Assembly: GCA_003427395.1 (NCBI GenBank)
Contig: BFEA01000331.1
Location: 377,056-406,882 of the forward strand
Length of the DNA stretch: 29,827 bases
Source of the DNA: Chara braunii
Taxonomy: Eukaryota; Streptophyta; Charophyceae; Charales; Characeae
Direction of reading: 5' to 3'
Shown here piece after piece: positions 17,011 to 28,313 of the stretch. The first letter of the stretch is position 1; each line of letters starts with the position of its first letter. Position numbers and translations under genes: made by a program. The notes under the pieces were generated by a model, which made no database searches, was not told the DNA's origin, and saw only the letters and a list, made by a program, of their open reading frames with translations.

Positions 17011-19865
17011 CCCTCACTTGGAAAACATTGCCAGGGCACGAGCGGAGAACGAAATCAGACCTCACTTGGTGGAGAAAGAGGACAAGGGGGGGGTAGCCGG
17101 TCCTTTGTGCCACCAAGAAGGCAAGAGAGAGGACGTCAAAAAAAATGAAGTGGGGGAGGCGGAATCCGGAAGAAAGCATATGTTGAAAGTGAGGTCAGTT
17201 TGACTCAACCATCTCCCTGACTGCATGACTATGAGAAGAGAATGGGCTGATTGAACAACAAGAGGGAACAATGAGCAGCCAAAGGACTTGAAAGAATAGG
17301 CATGTGGGAAAGGCTATGTGTTGACGCCCGATGGGGGATCGTATGGATCTTTTTGTTCGTGTGGGATTGTGCAGGTAAGTGATGGATAAAGATGCCTTGA
17401 GCGGGATAGGGGCAAGTGGAACCGGGCATCAAGAGGGAAAGGGAAGAGGGCGTAGGGGCTATGGGACCCTTGACATAGAACTACCCCATGGATATGACTT
17501 GTGCGTTTGAAGACTTGGGGTGCAAATGGGAGTGCTGTCATGCCAAGGAAAAAGTGATGTTGTGTGTGCATGCATATGAGGACCCCGAAAAGACTAAGGG
17601 ACCTACTACAATAAGGTGGAAAGCAAATTGAGAGATCCGATGGATGCGTAGAGGGGAGGGGAAGGACGACCCCACCACACCCCGATGACGCCATATAGCC
17701 AAAATGCTTAGGGAAATGGTGTGTGGCCTAAGGATGACGCATAGCCTACGCACAAAAGAAGAGAAAGGCTCAAAGAACCCCTGGACTGCCTGCGTATTGG
17801 AAGGAGCAGTTGTTTGATAACACAATAAAGAATCAAAAAAAAAAATCAGCGTTGCGGAACGACCAGCGAGACTACCACCCGGCGTGAGGGCTGAGTTACA
17901 TCCCCAATGTCAAACCTTTCTCGCGCGATGACCCACCCCCATCCATCTCAAAGCACTAGGTGGGGGTGACCTTGGGACGAATGGCCCGCGCCCTGAGCAT
18001 GAGTGTGAGCGGGCCGAGCCAACTGGGACCCACAGTGGGGTCGACTAAGGCTCGAAAGTCTACCGGGGGTTGGCCCTACAAAAATGGTGGAGGTGACGGG
18101 CATGGGGTTAAATTGACCCTTGCGATTCCGATGGGGGTGCCCGACGCATTGACATGTACACAACCCAAGATAAGGAAAATGGATCTGTGTTTGCTCTTTC
18201 CCTTGTGAGAAATCGGATTTGAGGGTGGGTGGGCGCATGGCATGGCCAGGCCTGGAGGTGTAACATGCATGCTATGCACTTCATCAGCCATTTCCTTGAG
18301 GAATGGTTCTAACCCTCCTTTGTCCGGTGTTGGTGTTCGCCAGTCCGGGGAAGCCTTGGGCAAGTCGCAGGTCGACCCTTCCTCTTCGTATGAAAGAAGG
18401 GCTCCGATTACCTGGCAGGCGGTTGGTGCTTGGCCTAGGCCAGGCTCCAATGAAAATCCCGCGGCGGAGTGATCCGACCGGACGGGTGCCCTTCTATCTC
18501 CTTCGTTGAGCCCAGTGGGCTCATGCACTTTGCACCTTTTTTTGAAATGCTTGAAGGAACCAATATGAACACAACGGGTTATCAAAAAGGAACAATCCTA
18601 CCATATGAAAGGACAGACAAGTGAAGAGAAGGGAATGAAGAGAGTTGCTAGACTCCAAGGAAAACTAGCTCACCCTGGAAGACTCTCACGAGAATGAACC
18701 AACCACTATGTATGAAAGTAGGGGGAGTGACACTCATTGTCCTGAGAAAAAAATTGTGAGTTATGGGTAGGAAGCGCTGGGTGCACCAAGGGAAAGACAC
18801 TTGTACTATGTGTGTCCCACTTGGGACTTGTGATTGCATGATTGGGATTTCGAGCGTCCTGCCATTTGGAAGGAAAGGATTGGTTTGCACCGGCCGGTGC
18901 GGGATGCGAGCTGGTCATCCTCTTTGAAGTTCACCGGACTCTGTGTGTGGGGATCGGGCCATCGGACTGTCAGGCAAGGGTTGGTCTCATCGACTGACTA
19001 GTAGCATTTTCACCAGAGCGGTCTGAGCATGGCTCGATGATCTTGCCCAGGTGGGATGTGAAACCTCTTCAGGCGGGGCGGCTGCTTGGCGGCAGACGGT
19101 AGGGGGACCACTACATATGGGGCAAGGAAGGAGCCTCGGAGGCGATTGAGAGCTTCTCGTAGCATGGCTTGGGAAAAACTGTTCCTTATCGGACCGATGG
19201 AAGTGAATGTCTGGACGGCTGGCTCCAATGGCCCTACCAAGATGTGCAGGGTGATACCCGAGATTAACGGTGGGTACACGAGCGGCAAGTCGGGATGGGG
19301 TATTCTGGGTAAGGAGGAAATGGCGAAAGCCTTGCTGAGACCTGGGTACCGCGCTCGTGACGGTTGAGCTGTGCTTGAGGTATGGGATAAAACCCTACCG
19401 ATAGCACGAGCGGAGATACCATATTGGGATGGCCGGTGAGGAGATGACCGGCCCGTATGAGAGGCTGCCTGATTTTCTTTTATGTGTTCCCCCTCTGTAA
19501 AAATTGATTGAGATTGGACTGTTGGACGGGCACTCTTCTAAGTCTATTCCCCCTCCCTTCTAAGTCCACACGAGTGAGAGATGACCGGAAGGAAGAAGGA
19601 TAGAGGTCAATTGGAATGGAGCCAAGAGAAAAAATATGGACAAGTGGGTGGCCGACCGAGGGAATTATGGAAAAAGAGGTACTTAGGAATGGGAAGGTAA
19701 ATTAGGGAGACCTTAATGGGGGGTCTGACATAATCCTCATTTAAGAAAAGGGGTTTCCCTGACCAGAAGAACCGGTTGGTACTCTTTCATGAAAAGCAGG
19801 GGCCGGGTGCTGGAAACAAGATGGCGTGATGGTTGTCTCCCCCGACTTATACCAGCGGTCCAGAG
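17011..19865. other. No recognisable gene; possible LTR or leader
   Basis: Open frames are short, mostly lack an ATG at a useful place and show no family motif. Two small frames (18076-18585 minus; 19164-19367 plus, starting MAWEKLFLIG) look protein-like but resemble nothing I know. Ignoring families of short repeats, this stretch appears low-copy within the window. It lies just upstream of the plus-strand coding block and could contain the 5' LTR and leader of the Ty3/gypsy element; TGTTGACGCC at 17319 and TCTGACA at 19724-19730 would be possible ends. Without the 3' LTR in the window this cannot be tested. Confidence 0.4.
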
Positions 19866-20624
19866 ATGCCAGTAGACGTAAAGGATGGGGTGTCGGTCGT
19901 CCTCCCGGAAGATGGGGCGTGGACGGACCTTGAACCAGCATATCAAACCGTGATACTGAATGGGAAAGACGGGTTCCTATGGATAGAGACGGTATGGGCT
20001 AATGTTAGCTTGACAAGGTTGTCACCAAGTTTAATGGATTTGGAGTTCCGGGAAACAGTGGAAGCTCGGGGGTGGGTCTACTTGTCGCAAGATGGGGAGA
20101 ATGCTATGGTCATAGAATTGACACTCGGGAATACGCCGGACGAATTGTTTAAGAAGGCGGAAGCGGAGATTGTGTGGGTTGCGTGTTAGCGAAGGGAGAT
20201 GGAAATGAAGAGGGTAGATGTGCGGGTGGAACTTGGGGATAGAGGAAGCATGAGGCGACCCGTAAGAACCATGCGATGTGTGCTGCCTCCCTTCCTAGTG
20301 GATGCGGTTTTCGAAACTCAGAGCAAGCTAGTACGGATATGCCAGTCCATGACGAACCTCGGGCTATACCAATGCGCTAGGCAGGATTTCTTTCGGTTGT
20401 CAGTAGAAATGGGGCCGTTTGAGGGGAACTGGGCNGACGAANTNGCCGAGATACTAAGTTGTCTTAGCTTAGACAATATCTATGTCTCTAGCCCTGTACA
20501 TTGGGGGATAGTGTATAGAAATGTGGCAATAGGGGAGACATTTCTGGAGGGGGTGAAAGAGTTGTTCTACGACGGAGAGGATGATTTCGGTGATGAGGAC
20601 GAGGATGAGGAGAAAGAGGATTGA
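19866..20624 (+). pseudogene. Unknown two-domain protein, tandem copy 1
   Basis: I do not recognise this family. The frame holds a beta-rich domain A (GVSVVLPEDG, FLWIETVW, then WVYLSQDG and TLGNTPDELFKKAEAE) and an alpha-rich domain B (RCVLPPFLVDAVF, FFRLSVEMGPFEG, GIVYRNVAIGETFLEG), matching copy 4 along its length. A TAG at 20187-20189 interrupts it between the domains; the frame is unchanged and spacing to copy 4 is exact across the stop. Ns at 20435, 20442 and 20444 make two residues unreadable. The tail is very acidic (DDFGDEDEDEEKED). First ATG in frame: 19866. Only about 70 bases separate it from the first ATG of copy 2. Confidence 0.6.
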
Positions 20625-20696
20625 GACTTCTGAGAAGAGTGGGGAAACTTAACTTAGGGAGGACGGGTGGCCTGGTATTGTGCAGGAAAGGGGGAG

Positions 20697-21452
20697 ATGA
20701 CTAGAGAAGAAAGGATGATGGAATACCCCTTCAAAGGCTGGGAACCACGACGACTCAGAGGAGGAATAGAAATGCCTATACCAACAGGGAACGGATGGAG
20801 AGGGACCACGTGCGATTGGATTGGGTTTGAGGTTGCCCGGGACTTGTCATATGTATGGATAGAGCGGATTTGGAACCCGATAAGGGAAGAGGAAGGATGG
20901 GATGATATAGTAGAAGGCAAGGTAGATTCAGTTGGAACGATTGTCCTTTCCGATGATGGATGGCACCTGTTTTGCACCATGTTAGCAATGGGACAGGACC
21001 CGATGTGGCTTCTAGGGGATGCAGAGGTCTGAACCCGAAAGGAAGGCAAGTTGTTCGCCAACGAGGGATGGGACGAAGTTAGTAGCAGGGTTGTGATGGG
21101 AGGATGGAAGGAACTCAAACCTCCAAGTCTACGGATAACAGCTTGGGTACCAGAATTCATAGCCGAGTGGTTTGGGGGGTTTTAGCACATTTTAGAAGTA
21201 GTCGACTCCATGAGAACGGTGCATATAGAGTGTGCCTGGTTGACAGAGGAGTTCTATAGGCTCTCATTGAAATATGGACCCTTCTACGGAGATAAAGCCG
21301 AAAAAGTCGTCATCGTCCTAAGAATAGGCAAGTACGACCGCCTAGAAGTAAGCGCGAAAGCTTGGGACGCCATAGTTAGCCGGGAGGCGGCGGCCGCGTC
21401 ATCCTATGTGGACGATGTCTTTTTGCTGTTTGAGGTGCGGTGGCTTGATTAA
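20697..21452 (+). pseudogene. Unknown two-domain protein, tandem copy 2
   Basis: Same architecture as copies 1, 3 and 4. Domain A: GGIEMPIPTGNGW, DWIGFEVARDLSYVWIERIW, TIVLSDDGW and AMGQDP. Domain B: LRITAWVPEFIAEW, FYRLSLKYGPFYGDKAEK and a C-terminal SYVDDVFLLFE. Two in-frame stops break it: TGA at 21030-21032 (between the domains) and TAG at 21183-21185 (early in domain B). The frame is otherwise continuous, so decay here is by nonsense change and not by indels. First ATG at 20697; an upstream GTG at 20667 is possible. Function unknown. Confidence 0.6.
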
Positions 21453-21715
21453 AGGGGTTCAAAGTTCGAGCGTCACGGGAAGGACGGAGTATGGAGGATG
21501 CATGTGATTTAGGATAAAACATAAGAAAGGGGCATGTACATTAGTCAGCAAGGGTGCGAGGAGGCCAAAGTAAAGGCAGGCATGGAAACGGGATAGCAAC
21601 AAGAACCAGTGTACGATAAGTAGGGAGGGGGGTTGAAAGACTAAAACACGAAAGGCGTGAAATCTTGGTGGGTGCAACAAACAGACTAAGAAAGCGGGGA
21701 AGGAGACATTGCGAG

Positions 21716-22489
21716 ATGGCCCGGCGAATGACGTTCTGGGAGGATAGACCTCGTGGGATCCTGCCACCAAGAATATTAGAAGGCAGGGTCGAAATAAGCC
21801 TGTCGGCAAGAAGTACGGTAGGCAATCCGGTAATGGACTGGGTGGGGGTAGAGTTGGTGGAAGATACGGTGTACCTAGTAGTGGAGCTGGAATGGCGTGC
21901 GAGAGGAAGTTCGGGGGCGTAGACTTGAATCGCCCGGGGCGTGTACATGCGACGGGATCCTTACACCTGTCGGAAGAAGGATGGTGGACCTTTGGGATTG
22001 ATTTGGCTTCCGGGGATAACCCCGTGCGAATGTTCGAAGGGACATGGCAAATAAACTAGCGGGAGGGGTTTGAGTTTGCAGACCCGAGACGAGATGATGT
22101 AACGGCGGAGGTAAAAGTCGCCGCGGTAGGGGTCTTTGAGCTACCAAATGAGGTCGTACGGATGAGTCTACCGCCCTTCCTGCTAAGACAAATGGGGGGC
22201 ATAGAACGAGTGGAGCAGGCGGTGACTGCCGTAACGAGGCTAAATTTTGACGAAGCATTAATGTACCGAGAATACTATCGGGCCTTTCGGGGACAAACAG
22301 GGCCGCAAAGTGCTTTGCATTCTACAAGCGGCAATAGATACTAGGCCGGGAGTCCCACAAATAAATAACGAGGCCTTGTGGGGAGTCATCCGGCGGGAGG
22401 TAGGCCGGGGCGCGACCTACATAGACGACCTGTACCGATTGTACGAACAGCCAAAAGAGGCTACTGCTCCCGGAGGTGTGGAGGGATAG
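21716..22489 (+). pseudogene. Unknown two-domain protein, tandem copy 3
   Basis: The most damaged copy. Domain A begins at ATG 21716 (ILEGRVEISLS, DWVGVELVEDTVYLVVELEW), then shifts frame near 21890 and continues with TGSLHLSEEGWW and LASGDNP. A TAG lies at 22057-22059. Domain B resumes in that frame (VRMSLPPFLLRQ, YREYYRAFRG) and shifts again near 22285 into a segment ending ATYIDDLYRLYEQPKE before TAG 22487-22489. The order and spacing of blocks match copies 2 and 4. It is 263 bases after copy 2 and about 120 bases before copy 4. Confidence 0.6.
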
Positions 22490-22608
22490 TTGGAACCAGA
22501 AAAGAAAGTTGAAAAACACGAAGGGCAAGGGGGCAGTAGGTGGACGGTTTTTAAGGATTGGCTGTAACACTTTATATGTGGATCATGCAGGAAATCACCA
22601 AGGTAACC

Positions 22609-23424
22609 ATGGCAGCAAGACGCGAGCATATGGAACTTCAGGCCCGCGTGCGAATGACGCGCCAACCCCGGTACCCCAGACCGCCGTGGAATAACGGTGG
22701 GCGCTGGGAAGTATCCCTCCCGTCGAGTTCAACTTATCGGGGGTTCGATACAGAATGGCGGGTTGTGACTTTGGGGAGGGACGCCGCCTTCATGTTGGTA
22801 GAATGTCGGTGGACAGGGATGAGACTCGATCGAGGGCCCGGGGACGATCTGTTTTCCAGTCTGGAAGTTACCGGGACCATGTATCTGCCTGAGATCGGCT
22901 GGCCCTCGTTGAGGGTAAAGATAGCACAAGGTCACGAGCTGGCGCCGGTTTTTCAAAGGGCCGCCCGGACGTTGACCCGGATAGGACAATCAGTCAGGGG
23001 TAGAAGGAATGTGGGCTTACTTACCCGGGTGGAAATGGGGGGATGGCGTGAATTCAAAGCACCAACCACGCCGCTGAGGTGCCGGGTCCCCCGTTTTATG
23101 ATAGATCTCGTCTTCAGGAGCCTCGCAAGGGCGCGAGAGCTGGCAGACTCGGCAATAATGTGGGCAGACCACTTTCCCTCTCTAACCATCGGGATGTTCT
23201 ATGATGTCGCCGTGAGACATGGGCCGTTCTGGGGAAACAGGGCCCACGAGTTACTGGAAGTCATCCATATCCTGATATTTCGTGCACCTTGGCTAGACCA
23301 GGCAGGGCACGAATGCATAATCCAAAGGGAAATCGAGATAGGGGAGAATTATCTAACGGGGGTGGCTGAGCTATTCGAGGAGCCAACCGAACCGGAAGAA
23401 CCACGAGGGCGCGAGCGGGACTAG
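22609..23424 (+). CDS. Unknown two-domain protein, tandem copy 4 (open)
   Basis: The only uninterrupted copy: 271 residues from the ATG at 22609, which sits in a strong ACCATGG context (in-frame ATGs also at 22576 and 22585). After a basic N-terminus (residues 1-30) comes domain A, about 32-120 (GGRWEVSLP, FMLVECRW, TGTMYLPEIGW, AQGHELAPVFQRA), predicted by eye to be beta-rich. Domain B, about 140-260, is helical (LRCRVPRFMIDLVF, MFYDVAVRHGPFWGNRA, ENYLTGVAELFEEP), and the tail is charged. No signal peptide, transmembrane segment, zinc site or catalytic motif is evident. It lies 460 bases upstream of gag on the same strand. It could be an accessory ORF of the retroelement or a captured host gene. 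I assign no function. Confidence 0.65.
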   Translation: MAARREHMELQARVRMTRQPRYPRPPWNNGGRWEVSLPSSSTYRGFDTEWRVVTLGRDAAFMLVECRWTGMRLDRGPGDDLFSSLEVTGTMYLPEIGWPSLRVKIAQGHELAPVFQRAARTLTRIGQSVRGRRNVGLLTRVEMGGWREFKAPTTPLRCRVPRFMIDLVFRSLARARELADSAIMWADHFPSLTIGMFYDVAVRHGPFWGNRAHELLEVIHILIFRAPWLDQAGHECIIQREIEIGENYLTGVAELFEEPTEPEEPRGRERD

Positions 23425-23884
23425 GATCCGCAGGCAGGCCAATAGGGCAGGTCCAGTATAGTTCGTTGCGTACGGAAATCCGTCGATGGGAATAAGAAAG
23501 GGGCCTCGGACCCGGATGGCTAAAACCCACTAGAAAAACAAAGAAGGGGGTAGACTCCTAATGAGTGACCATAACCCGTAGGGAAAAAAAATGGGAAACG
23601 CTGCTCGGGAAGGCTTCCCCTAGCAGGATGCCTAGCCCGGACTCCCTCGCATCGGCCGACGGGACAAGGGCACTACAAACGGGCTTGTGATAAAGGAAGC
23701 CGGTCACGTTCATAGCTCGGCTGCCGCCCAGTCGTGGCCCCTCCTTAAGGAAGGGCAATCAGGAAACGAGGATGGGAAAGGAGGCTATACAGATAAGCCA
23801 ACAGGGCTGGGAACCTAGGAAACCTAAAATACCTCGTATTACGTGTGTCCTGGGAATTATTTGGCTTATGCAAAACTAGGCAAA
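23425..23884 (+). other. Spacer between the unknown ORFs and gag
   Basis: No ORF with support. It contains a stem-loop at 23601-23626 (CTGCT and GGGAAG pairing with CTTCCC and AGCAG) and an A8 run just before it. It could be an untranslated leader of gag, but no primer-binding site was identified. Confidence 0.4.
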
Positions 23885-24634
23885 ATGGCAACGGAGGAGG
23901 AGACAGATAATCATAAGAGTGAAGAAGAACCGGGCTTAGGAGGCAGTGCCGCACAAAGCGAAGGGGGGCAGAAGGACAGAGAATTGATAAACCCGGATGG
24001 TACCAAAGGGAACCGGAAGGAGATCTCCACAGGGGAAAGCTCGGGGAAAGTTGGGGGAAGTAGGCAGGGGACTCAGGGGACCAAGGAAGGCAGGAATAAG
24101 GATAGGACAAACCCCGGGAACTCGAAGGGAGCCGTGTCTAAGAAAGTAAGAGTCACGGATACGAGGCGCAGACTAGCTGAGATAGACAAAAGGACCGCGG
24201 AATACAAGGCGAGATTGATTGAGGAAATGATGACTGAGAACGAAGAAGGTTCTCTGCAGGAGGAACCCCGGGACGAACGGAGAACCGGCCGAGGTGGGAC
24301 TGGACAAGGGGGTAAAGGTAGTGACCGTGGGGGAACGCCGAGCAAAAGAAGGAAAGAAGGGGAGAACTCTCTGGGGATGGACACGGAAAAGGCTACGACC
24401 CCGCCAACCGTAGATAGTAGGGCTAGCCGCCTGCCGACCACGCCAGCAGTGACGCAAGGGTGCGAAGGACTCTGGAGCCTTAGGGAAAGAGTGTTGGGAT
24501 GGTTTGACCCAGAAGGAACTACGAAAACCAGGGAGGGACAGAAGGCCGGCAAGGAAGGTCCAGATAACAGTGTGACAGGTGAGGCCAGCAGCTCCGAGGG
24601 CGGCCTTAAGAAGATACCGTCGTCCCTCGCGTGA
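23885..24634 (+). pseudogene. Gag N-terminal charged region, ended by in-frame TGA
   Basis: Begins at ATG 23885 in an AAAATGGC context (the open frame extends upstream to a GTG at 23843). About 249 residues of Gly/Glu/Lys/Arg/Ser-rich, probably disordered sequence with a helical patch near TRRRLAEIDKRTAEYKARL. TGA at 24632-24634 ends it, but the same frame continues directly into the capsid-like domain, so this is the N-terminus of Gag interrupted by one nonsense codon, most simply CGA to TGA. Stop-codon readthrough is a less likely alternative. Confidence 0.65.
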
Positions 24635-26566
24635 GCACTAAACAAAAATCAAGGCGACCTAGCGGATGCCAAGAAAAAGTGGACGTTTGATGGGGCGAAC
24701 ATCACGCAATTTCTGATAGATTACGAGAACCTGGCTGCGCTGTTGAAATGGACCGAAGAGAAGAAGATGGACCACCTGGGACAGCATGTGTCTTTGAGCC
24801 TAGGACGATACATAATGGCCATCGTAGCCGCGAGCCGGTCTTGGAAAGAAACCCGGGATGTGATGATGAGAAAGTATCTGGCAGCAGAAAAGATGGCAAC
24901 GGAGGCCGATTTAGCGGCAGTCCAGAGAAAGAACTTCGCAACGTACAATGACTTCCTACGGCAGTTTACCTTGGTAGCACTAAGAATCCCCGGGGTTACG
25001 GATCGAATAATGAGTAAGTATTTCCTCAGACAGTTCTCCGAGTTCGACAAGGACAAGATCCTGTCGGCTTACCAACAGACGAGCAAATTTGTAAACACCA
25101 GGGACGTTGATTTCAGTTCGGTAACGGATCTGGCCAAAAAGACGGTAGTGACCGAGACATTGGCCTTGCTTAAGAAAGGGGAGATTATAGACTTGACCAG
25201 TAGGACGGGCGACAAGGTGAAAAAGGGGATTGAAAGCCTACACGAACGGGTGCACGGAGTCGACAACAAGATTGAAAGGATGGAGAGCGCGCTACTAGTT
25301 ATGCAGGCGCAAGTATCCCGTCCCCCCCTCCCGCCCCAGGAAGCAGTAGTTCCGCCAGGGGTGGCCAATCGTGGATTCGGACGGAGAGATCCCGCTAACG
25401 AGCAATGCAAGTACTGTACCGCGAAAGGACATTATGTCCGCGCATGCCCAAAGCTCAACCATGATATTCTAAAAAGAAGGTGTACCAGGTCATTAAGGGG
25501 GGAGATATTTGGACCTCAAAGGGAACGGGTGAAATGGAACTCACCAGGAGGGATGCGGCGAGCCATTATCATGCTCAACGGGCTAGAAATAACAGTCGTA
25601 GAAGCCAAACCGCTGGGCGAGATCATCTGGGATCAACGCCAGGGGCGCGGGCCGCAGGTCAATTTTATCTTGGAAAACGACGGACGTGATAGGGTGAACG
25701 CGACTACTCGGCTAGGGACGGCTGAGAGAAGGATTAACTGCGACACCGTGATGGAGGAGGTTGCTGGAAGTTCGGAACCCCAGGCAGAGCCTGCGGCCGA
25801 GGAACCGGAAAAGGTCTATGGGAAACCTAGGGAAGAGGAGCCTGCCGACAAAGTTACGGCTGCCAAGAAGAAGTTTAGGTACCAAATCCCGATCTTATCC
25901 TTGCCAGAAATCGACGACAACATTAGCAAGTTACTAGGAACCATGGTGTCGGTGTCTTTTCAGACTATGCTGCAGGCTAGCCCTAGGTTGCTCAAAGGGC
26001 TTAGACAATTGTTGACCCGGCGGCGAGTAGAAATAGGCGACAACCCCGAATTATCAGAAGGGGAGAGGGAGGAGGAAGTTCCGCAAGAAGTGGCTAACCT
26101 GCAGAGGAGTCGTGGGGACTTGGAGGATCTCGAGAAGGCCTTTGCAGACATTCGTTTGAGCTTGCCCGACCGAGAGGGCGGCGAAGTCATGAGATCGCCA
26201 CCTGGGACGAAGCTTAGCTTTCATGCGCTACTCGTAGGGAAATTGAAAATCCAGATCGGGAGTCATCACACTAACGCATTAGTAGACGGGGGAGCAGAAA
26301 TCACTCTCATAAGGAGAGATTTCGCAACGATAACGGGATGTACGGTAAACAAGGAAGTAATAGGGAGCATCTGGGGAGCTGGCGGGGAAATCCCGTTCGC
26401 TGGGTACGTCACGAAGTGTGCTGTGAAGGCAGGGGTCAGGGAATCGATCTGGTCGTTTCAGCGGATGACCGTAATGGAGAAAATGGACCATGGCATAATC
26501 CTCGGGCGACCATGGTGCGCGAACGTAGAGATGATAGGCATACACTTGCCATCGCGTACATGGTAG
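24635..26566 (+). pseudogene. Gag capsid/nucleocapsid and protease of Ty3/gypsy element
   Basis: Starts in frame after the TGA; there is no good ATG. A capsid-like helical region (WTFDGANITQFLIDYE, then LGRYIMAIVAA and FLRQFTLVALRIPG) is followed by a coiled-coil segment and a CCHC knuckle (CKYCTAKGHYVRAC, nt 25406-25447). After an acidic linker comes a block (RYQIPILSLPEID to LTRRR) resembling the linker often seen before fungal-type Ty3 proteases, then a retropepsin: LVDGGAEITLI (Asp codon 26285-26287) and IILGRPW. The flap-side sequence is normal but the active-site triplet is D-G-G, not D-S/T-G. The frame ends at TAG 26564-26566, where pol continues in the -1 frame. Confidence 0.8.
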
Positions 26567-27138
26567 ACATAGAGGATCCTGTGATCGGCCAGGGAGAACT
26601 CCTTCGACTCCTTGGAACGGGAGGAGACCCCCCGAGGGGGAAATTGGCAACATGGTCGCCGTCGTTCGAGGATAGCACGCGGAAAGGGGTTTTCGCACGG
26701 ATGGAGGGTATGAGAGAAAGGGTAAAAATCATGATTGAGGAAGCATTCAACAAAAAGGAGTGGATCAAGATGGGCCTGCCCCAGAAGAAGAGGAGGCAGG
26801 AGGACGAAGTCCTAGGTGTTATGGTAGCGGAAAGGGAGTCAGAGGTTGAACTTGGTGCTAGCCTGCCCAAACGGAAAGAAGTACGCATAGACGTGTCGGA
26901 AATTGCACTCGAGATCCCCGATCTATTGCAACTCATCAAGGCCCTCGGATACCACAAGGTAGGAGTGGATTCGGCAGCCTTGGCCAAGTTCGAAAGAGAG
27001 GTGCAAAAGGGATATTGCCTGAATGGGAAATTAGTTAGTATTCAACCACGAGTCATAGAGGCGACGGGGGCAATTCCGGCTGTTCATTTTTTAGGAGAAA
27101 GATCCTGGAAGGAAGTGTTCGAAAGTACAAGCCGGTAG
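26560..27138 (+). pseudogene. Protease-RT connecting segment of pol
   Basis: This frame takes up where the protease frame ends (YMVDIEDP follows the ILGRPW block in related elements). It encodes about 190 residues without enzymatic motif, charged and helical, up to SWKEVFES, and stops at 27138. The RT reading resumes in a third frame with a KYKPVGKK block at 27123. Both joints look like single indels in a continuous polyprotein; I saw no slippery heptamer or pseudoknot at 26540 to support programmed frameshifting. Confidence 0.6.
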
Positions 27139-28313
27139 GGAAGAAAGCAAAACCGGTCTTGATCCTGCTAGAGACATCTAAGGAAGAGGTTATGGAGAAG
27201 GAGGAAGAGGTCCTTCGAGTGATCCGAGAAAGGAGGGCGACGGAGGGACATCGGATACCAGATGAGGTAGTGGAGACAATGAAGATAGGGATAGACGGGT
27301 TCTTAACGAAAGAAGAAAACCACCTGATCAAAAGGACCTGCCAGGAATTTCATCTGGCGTTTGCCTTTAGTGATCACCAGAAGGGACGACTGGATGCGGA
27401 GTGGATCCCTCCGGTCAGGATCCACACGGTAGAGCATGAGTGCTGGAATGACAAGGGACCATCCTATGAATTTGGGACAGCGGGAAAGGTAACAGACCTC
27501 CTCCGAGCAAAGATGGACTCCTTCGTTGCGGAGCCTACGGCAGCGCCATACGCAAATCGGTGGTTCGTCTTTCGGAAGCCTAACAAGACACTAAGGTGGA
27601 TTCAGGACCTGCAGAAGTTGAATGCGGTAACCATCCGGGATGCTGACTCGCTACCTCAGGCTGACTTATTAGCAGAATCGCACGTCGGTCGGACCATTTA
27701 CTCCCTGATAGATCTGTACTCAGGGTACGACCAGCTTCCATTGGATGTTCGGGACAGGCCATACACCGCTATGCACACCCCTGTAGGCCAGCTACAGATG
27801 CAGGTGACACCTATGGGATTCACAAACGCGGTGACCGAAGCGCAACGCAGGATGCTCGTCGTGGCCGGGGACATGTTCCCAGAAAAATGTGAACCTTACA
27901 TCGATGACAATCCAATCAAAGGCGCGTTGGAAAAGGACGAGACGGAAGTCCAGCCAGGGATCCGATGTTTTGTGTGGGACCACCTGCAGGACATCAAGGA
28001 CTTACTCTGCCGGTTCCTAGTATACAACATTACGACTAGTGGACCGAATAGTATCCTAGCAGTACCGGAGGTGACTATACTAGGATTTCGTTGCGGTGCT
28101 TACGGCAGGAAGCCGGATCCAGCAAATACCGACAAGATATCACAGTGGCCGACGCCACTGCGCACGACGACGGAAGTAAGGGCATTCCTAGGCATGGTCG
28201 GCTTTTGTAGGATCTTTATTAAGAATTTTGCCAAGATTGCTGAGCCTATCCGGGCTATGATCAGGAAAGAAGGAACCATGGATTGGATGGAGGAGCGAGA
28301 AGGGGCTGTCTAA
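27123..28313 (+). pseudogene. Ty3/gypsy reverse transcriptase
   Basis: Numbering from the TTG at 27159: RT fingers with APYANRWFVFRKPNKTLRWIQDLQKLN (about 129-155, quoted in part as FVFRKPNK and RWIQDLQKLN), motif A YSLIDLYSGYDQ with catalytic D185, PMGFTNAV (218-225), and YIDD at 247-250 as motif C. The thumb and connection follow (SQWPTPLRTTTEVRAFLG). All three catalytic Asp are present. The EPYIDDNPIKG form is typical of a Ty3 subgroup common in fungi and also found in algae. A TAA at 28311-28313 stops the frame, but RNase H continues in the same frame, so the stop is internal. Converts element RNA to DNA in the particle. Confidence 0.85.

Noticed and set aside
18076-18585. 169-codon minus-strand ORF as a host gene
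   Set aside because: No recognisable domain and composition is unremarkable. There is overlapping open frame on the other strand, and no supporting motif or promoter.
26530-26570. Programmed -1 frameshift between protease and pol
   Set aside because: The direction fits, but I see no slippery heptamer or stable downstream pseudoknot, and a further frame change and two stops in the same element indicate decay.
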